Of a DNA stretch of 64,000 nucleotides, positions 60,405 to 64,000 are shown piece after piece. Every line of letters begins with the position of its first letter. Position 1 is the first letter of the stretch. The DNA is taken from NCBI RefSeq assembly GCF_015693305.1, contig NZ_CP065139.1, forward strand, positions 953,898 through 1,017,897, in the 5' to 3' direction. The position numbers were made by a program, and so were the translations under genes. The notes beneath the pieces are model-generated. The model was not told where the DNA came from. It made no database searches and saw only the letters and a list, made by a program, of their open reading frames with translations. This DNA comes from Sphingobium sp. Cam5-1. Its GTDB lineage: Bacteria > Pseudomonadota > Alphaproteobacteria > Sphingomonadales > Sphingomonadaceae.

Positions 60405-63400
60405 TCAGGCAACCAGGCCGATATCCGCACCCGACAGGGCTTTCAGGCTGGCGACGGCCCGCTGTTCCAGCATGACCGCGTTTTGCTGACGCGCGATGGC
60501 CAGCGCCTGTTCCAGGCAACGCTGCGCCTCGCTCTTGTCCGGCCCCCAGCGTGCGTGCAACTGTCCGGTCAAGCGCCAATATTCCGCTTCCCATATCCCC
60601 TCGTCATGTTCGGCCATGAACGTCGCGGCCAAGCCTGCATGGTGCAGCCCCTTGTCGTACAGGCCCATCTGGTCGCAGATATCAGCGGCGAGCAGATGCA
60701 GGCAGGATGTGAGATAGAGTTCGGAAAAAGCCTTGGTATGCACCAGGAGCTGATCCAGATGAGTTGGATCGCGCGTCGAATGGAACGACGCCCAGGACAG
60801 GCATGCTCGTCCGAACGGTTGCCAGAACCGGCAAAGCTGCTGGGAGCATAGTTTTTGAAGCCGGTCATTATAGCTGCGGATGCGGTCGTAGTCCCTTTCG
60901 CAAACCGCGTGGAAGAGCAGCCAGACAAGGACCAGTGACAAAGTTGGCGGGTGACCCAAGGCCTCCGCCATGGCCAAGGCGCGCTCAGCCTCTCGCCTAC
61001 CCTGATCAGGATTGCCGGTGTGCCAATGCACCCAGGAAAGATAGGCCGTGGAGGCCGCGCCGGGATCATAGCCGAAGCTGCGGCCGTGTTGCGCGGGATC
61101 ATAGACAGCGACCACGCGCTCGAAGTGCGTTCGGGCTGCGGCAAAGTCTCCCCGAAATGCTGCTCCAGCGCCCAGCAGGCGCCCTCCTTCCGCTTCCAGG
61201 CGGGCATTTGGTCCCAGCGAATGAATGAACTGGTCGAACTCGATCGCCAACAGGTCAGCATGCTTCCATCGCCCACGGCCCGCCGCCACGGTCCAAAGCC
61301 CATGCAGGCTAGCCGCTAGTGCTTCAGGCCGTCCGACTTCCTTCGCCAGCAGATGCGCGCGCTCATAAATTTGCTTCAAGTCCGGGGCGTAATAGCCTTC
61401 CGCTTCCCGGACAGTCGCGCCCAGCTCCAACAAGGCATCGAGTTCGCGTTCGCTTCGTCCGATACTTGGCGAAATCAATGCAAGGGTTTCTATTGCCGCG
61501 CGATAGTTCGCGCTTGCTTCGGCGAGGGCATATCTTTGTGCTGCTTTTCGGCCAGCATCCAGCCAGAAGGATACCGCCTCGTCGAAACGCCCCGCATGGC
61601 GCATATGTCCAGCGATCACTTCGGGGTGATCGGCTGCGATTTCCGGGAAATAGTCAACCAGCATGTCGGCAGTTCGAGAATGCAGGTCCTGACGATCTGC
61701 GTCCATCATCGACGTGTAGGCTGCGTCGCGGAGCAACGCGTGTCGAAAGGCATATCGACCTTTGCCGTTGGAGCGGCCGCGCGTCAGAATGCCTGCGGCC
61801 AGCAGCTGGTCGATCGCAGCGGCCACCAGCTGATCTTCATCACTGACCAGAGCTTTTAATATCTCGCCAGGGAAGTCCCGTCCTATTATGGAAGCCACCT
61901 GCGCAACCCGGCGTGCAAAGCCCATGCAGCCGAGCTGAGATGCCAGCAGGTCGTTCAGGCTATCGGGCACTGTCGACAGATCGCCTTTTCCAACATTTTG
62001 GGCAAGCAGGAGCTTCGTCAGTTCCTCAAGATAGAGCGGCACCCCGTCGGCTTTGTCGATAATCGTGTCCCGGGTCGGGATTGGCAACGCCGCATCCCCC
62101 GCAATGCCGTCAATCATCCGGCTACAATCCTGGCGGGATAATCGGGTGAGACGAAGAACAGTAACCGGTTGTGCCGGTCCAAACAGTGCCGCGCACCCTG
62201 ACCTGCCCGTCATCAGCAGGTAGAGCCGTAGATCCTGGCATGCCGACGCGGCAAATCCAATCAGCTCCAGCGTCGTGGGATCCGCCCAATGTATGTCTTC
62301 GACAAGAAGAATAACTGGTCTGCGGTTACATAAGGCAGAAAGGATGGCGATCAGAAGCTGAAGCGTCTTCTCTTTCTTTTCACTCGCCGACGGAAGGATG
62401 CCCCCCATATTTTCGTCCACATCCGCCTGAGCGAGCAATGTTTGAAGAAGCGCCCTGTTGATCGGCCCGTCCAGACCGACTCTCTCAAGAAATCGACCCA
62501 ATACGGCGCTGGATGGATCGTTCCCTGCCAACAACCGGCGGAGGATTTGGATAACGGGATAAAGTGCGCTGTTGCTGTGGTGCGCAGAGCATTGCAGGCG
62601 AATTTGATAGCCCCTTGGCCGCAGCCTCTTTATCAATGCTTCGGACAAACAGGATTTGCCGATACCCGCTTCGCCTTCGACGATGACGGATTGTCCCTCT
62701 CCCGCCGAAGCCAGGAGCCAACGGTTGCCTAGAAGATCCAATTCAGCGCCCCGGCCGATGATGTCGGCGGACGGAGCATCTTGCTTTGCTAGAAAGCATG
62801 TTGTGGATCTAGGGCTCAGAAGACGCCAAAGAAGAATTTGGTGCCCATCCTCGCCTTCTATTGCTCCAGCCGGAATGGTTTCAAATGCGGTGCGTGAATG
62901 TTGGCGGGTCTCTTCCGAAACGAGAATTGCGTTACATGGCGTGTGATCGACTATCTGTAGAGCGATGGTGGGTACTTCACCCAATATCAGCGGCTTTTCC
63001 AGGCAGGGTCGTGAGAGAACCCTGCCTGTATCAATGGCCACACGGACCTCACAATTACCTCCATGTTCACGCCGCGCATAGGCAATGATTTCCGTTGCCG
63101 CCGTCATGGCCCGTCCCGAAGCATCTTCCAGCGAGGTGGGCCAGCCGAAATAGACGGTGAGCCGGGCCGTTGCGCTGTTTTCCATGACACCGCCCAATTG
63201 CGTCACGATCGAGGAAAAATATGCGTGGAAGCGGTCGAATTCTTCAAGGAACTCGGCCGTCAGTTGGGAAATGCCTCTTAACCGGAAGGAGCAGGATAAG
63301 ACCGTTACCCTGCGCAGTTCCATATGCGAAGGCAAATCCGGGGTCGCAGCCTTTGCAGGAGCGTCATCGTCTCGCTCAACAATTTCCGATTGTTCCGTCT

Positions 63401-63761
63401 TGCGTTGGAAGCTTGGGACATATCCTCCTTTAGGAATGATAATCTGAATGGTGTCGGATTGACCATGGTTGATCTGATAGCTTGTCAGCAGGCGGCGAAG
63501 GCGTCCTGCCTCAACCCGGACAGTCGCGCTGGTGCCGGGATCAAAATCCTGAGGCTTGTCAAAAACCCCTAGCGCAATACTATATTCTTTCAGGAGTGAT
63601 CCACGCCCCGCGAACATCTCCTCGCAGAGATAGCGTAAAAATCGCTGCATACGGGGACTGCGTTCAAAGACGGGGCTCATCAACACTTGATTTAGATGCG
63701 CCTGCATCTCCTGTGCGCCAAGAGGGGGAACGCTGCGCGCGTCAAGGGATGATCGCCTCAT
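60405..63761 (-). CDS. STAND-like ATPase regulator with degenerate cyclase-like domain and TPRs
   Basis: A 1118-residue protein. Residues about 15-118 form an N-terminal domain with MSPVFERSPRMQRFLRYLCE, GSLLKEYSIALGVFDKP and IIPKGGYVPSF, common in cyclase/TPR regulators. Residues about 150-310 match a class III nucleotidyl cyclase fold, but both metal Asp positions are Ser158 and Ala199. An ATPase module follows with Walker A GEAGIGKS (363-370) and Walker B ILLVED (484-489) then IHWADPTTLELI. TPR-like repeats fill about 730-1118. The ATG at 63761 or a GTG two codons earlier is the start; the longer frame is unsupported. A signal-sensing regulator of nearby catabolic genes is inferred. Confidence 0.78.
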   Translation of the reverse strand: MRRSSLDARSVPPLGAQEMQAHLNQVLMSPVFERSPRMQRFLRYLCEEMFAGRGSLLKEYSIALGVFDKPQDFDPGTSATVRVEAGRLRRLLTSYQINHGQSDTIQIIIPKGGYVPSFQRKTEQSEIVERDDDAPAKAATPDLPSHMELRRVTVLSCSFRLRGISQLTAEFLEEFDRFHAYFSSIVTQLGGVMENSATARLTVYFGWPTSLEDASGRAMTAATEIIAYARREHGGNCEVRVAIDTGRVLSRPCLEKPLILGEVPTIALQIVDHTPCNAILVSEETRQHSRTAFETIPAGAIEGEDGHQILLWRLLSPRSTTCFLAKQDAPSADIIGRGAELDLLGNRWLLASAGEGQSVIVEGEAGIGKSCLSEALIKRLRPRGYQIRLQCSAHHSNSALYPVIQILRRLLAGNDPSSAVLGRFLERVGLDGPINRALLQTLLAQADVDENMGGILPSASEKKEKTLQLLIAILSALCNRRPVILLVEDIHWADPTTLELIGFAASACQDLRLYLLMTGRSGCAALFGPAQPVTVLRLTRLSRQDCSRMIDGIAGDAALPIPTRDTIIDKADGVPLYLEELTKLLLAQNVGKGDLSTVPDSLNDLLASQLGCMGFARRVAQVASIIGRDFPGEILKALVSDEDQLVAAAIDQLLAAGILTRGRSNGKGRYAFRHALLRDAAYTSMMDADRQDLHSRTADMLVDYFPEIAADHPEVIAGHMRHAGRFDEAVSFWLDAGRKAAQRYALAEASANYRAAIETLALISPSIGRSERELDALLELGATVREAEGYYAPDLKQIYERAHLLAKEVGRPEALAASLHGLWTVAAGRGRWKHADLLAIEFDQFIHSLGPNARLEAEGGRLLGAGAAFRGDFAAARTHFERVVAVYDPAQHGRSFGYDPGAASTAYLSWVHWHTGNPDQGRREAERALAMAEALGHPPTLSLVLVWLLFHAVCERDYDRIRSYNDRLQKLCSQQLCRFWQPFGRACLSWASFHSTRDPTHLDQLLVHTKAFSELYLTSCLHLLAADICDQMGLYDKGLHHAGLAATFMAEHDEGIWEAEYWRLTGQLHARWGPDKSEAQRCLEQALAIARQQNAVMLEQRAVASLKALSGADIGLVA

Positions 63762-63807
63762 CGTCACCGTTGCCTCTCCGTCATTGGTCCGTATCGATCC
63801 TTGCCCG

Positions 63808-63817
63808 GTTCCGGAAC
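63808..63817. promoter_or_regulatory. Small palindrome upstream of the large regulator gene
   Basis: GTTCCGGAAC is a perfect 10-bp palindrome about 47-56 bp upstream of the regulator start, a position suited to autoregulation. Short palindromes also occur by chance, so support is weak. Confidence 0.25.
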
Positions 63818-64000
63818 ATTGCCTGACTTTAGTCGCAACGCAACGGAAAGGTAAGGCGGTTCGCGGGCGGATGCCTAACGGTAGCATACTTGCAGAGGAG
63901 ACGCTGTCCGCGACAGTCAGGTCGTTACGCAATTTGTCGCTGCGGAACAGCAGCCAGTGTCGGTGAGGAATATGCCAGTGGCCCTGAGGGGATGTGGAAA

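Overview
The window reads as a high-GC alphaproteobacterial chromosome segment, most likely from a sphingomonad (Sphingobium, Novosphingobium or Sphingomonas type). Supporting this are a TonB-dependent receptor paired with a catabolic hydrolase, a Tad/Flp pilus locus, an aerobic (cobG/cobF/cobN) cobalamin pathway, and an intergenic repeat whose core (GGCTTCGACAGGCTCAGCCC) I associate with such genomes. No rRNA, tRNA, CRISPR array, intact insertion sequence or prophage was seen. The genus is an inference.

Region 1 (1-11.1 kb) is a catabolic redox cluster. A truncated AraC-type regulator faces a plus-strand operon: SnoaL/LinA-like protein, old yellow enzyme, three short-chain dehydrogenases, a flavoprotein resembling 3-ketosteroid delta4-(5alpha)-dehydrogenase, and a Baeyer-Villiger-type monooxygenase. 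A 2,4-dienoyl-CoA-reductase-like iron-sulfur flavoenzyme and an aldo/keto reductase follow on the minus strand. The set suits stepwise oxidation of a polycyclic or alicyclic ketone; steroid or bile-acid-like substrates are the leading but unproven guess.

Region 2 (11.3-22.6 kb) is a minus-strand Tad operon (cpaB-cpaC-cpaE-cpaF-tadB-tadC-TPR-small protein-tadG-flp-tadE), mostly with stop/start overlaps. Next come a universal stress protein and a second, divergent Flp-type pilin with a long Ser/Gly/Thr/Asn tail. No prepilin peptidase is present.

Region 3 (22.8-28.0 kb) is the prkA-yeaH-spoVR stress operon plus a 68-residue protein.

Region 4 (28.0-51.7 kb) holds three cobalamin-riboswitch units. 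Riboswitch 1 leads cobG-H-I-J, then cobL-E-M-B-F; cobK lies antisense between cobJ and cobL and overlaps both. Riboswitch 2 leads cobalt transporter-cobW-cobN-cobO-bluB. Riboswitch 3 leads a 15-codon ORF, a DUF1636 protein, cobT, a cobC-like phosphatase, cobS, cobD, cbiB and cobU. All three aptamers are followed by a similarly placed hairpin. An alpha/beta hydrolase and fdhD sit among these units. Genes for CobA, CobQ and the CobS/CobT chelatase subunits are not in the window.

Region 5 (51.9-64 kb) holds a transhydrogenase locus lacking its NAD-binding alpha-1 gene, two crotonase-family genes, a TonB receptor divergent from a CocE/NonD hydrolase, and a 1118-residue STAND-like regulator whose cyclase-like domain has lost both metal-binding aspartates.
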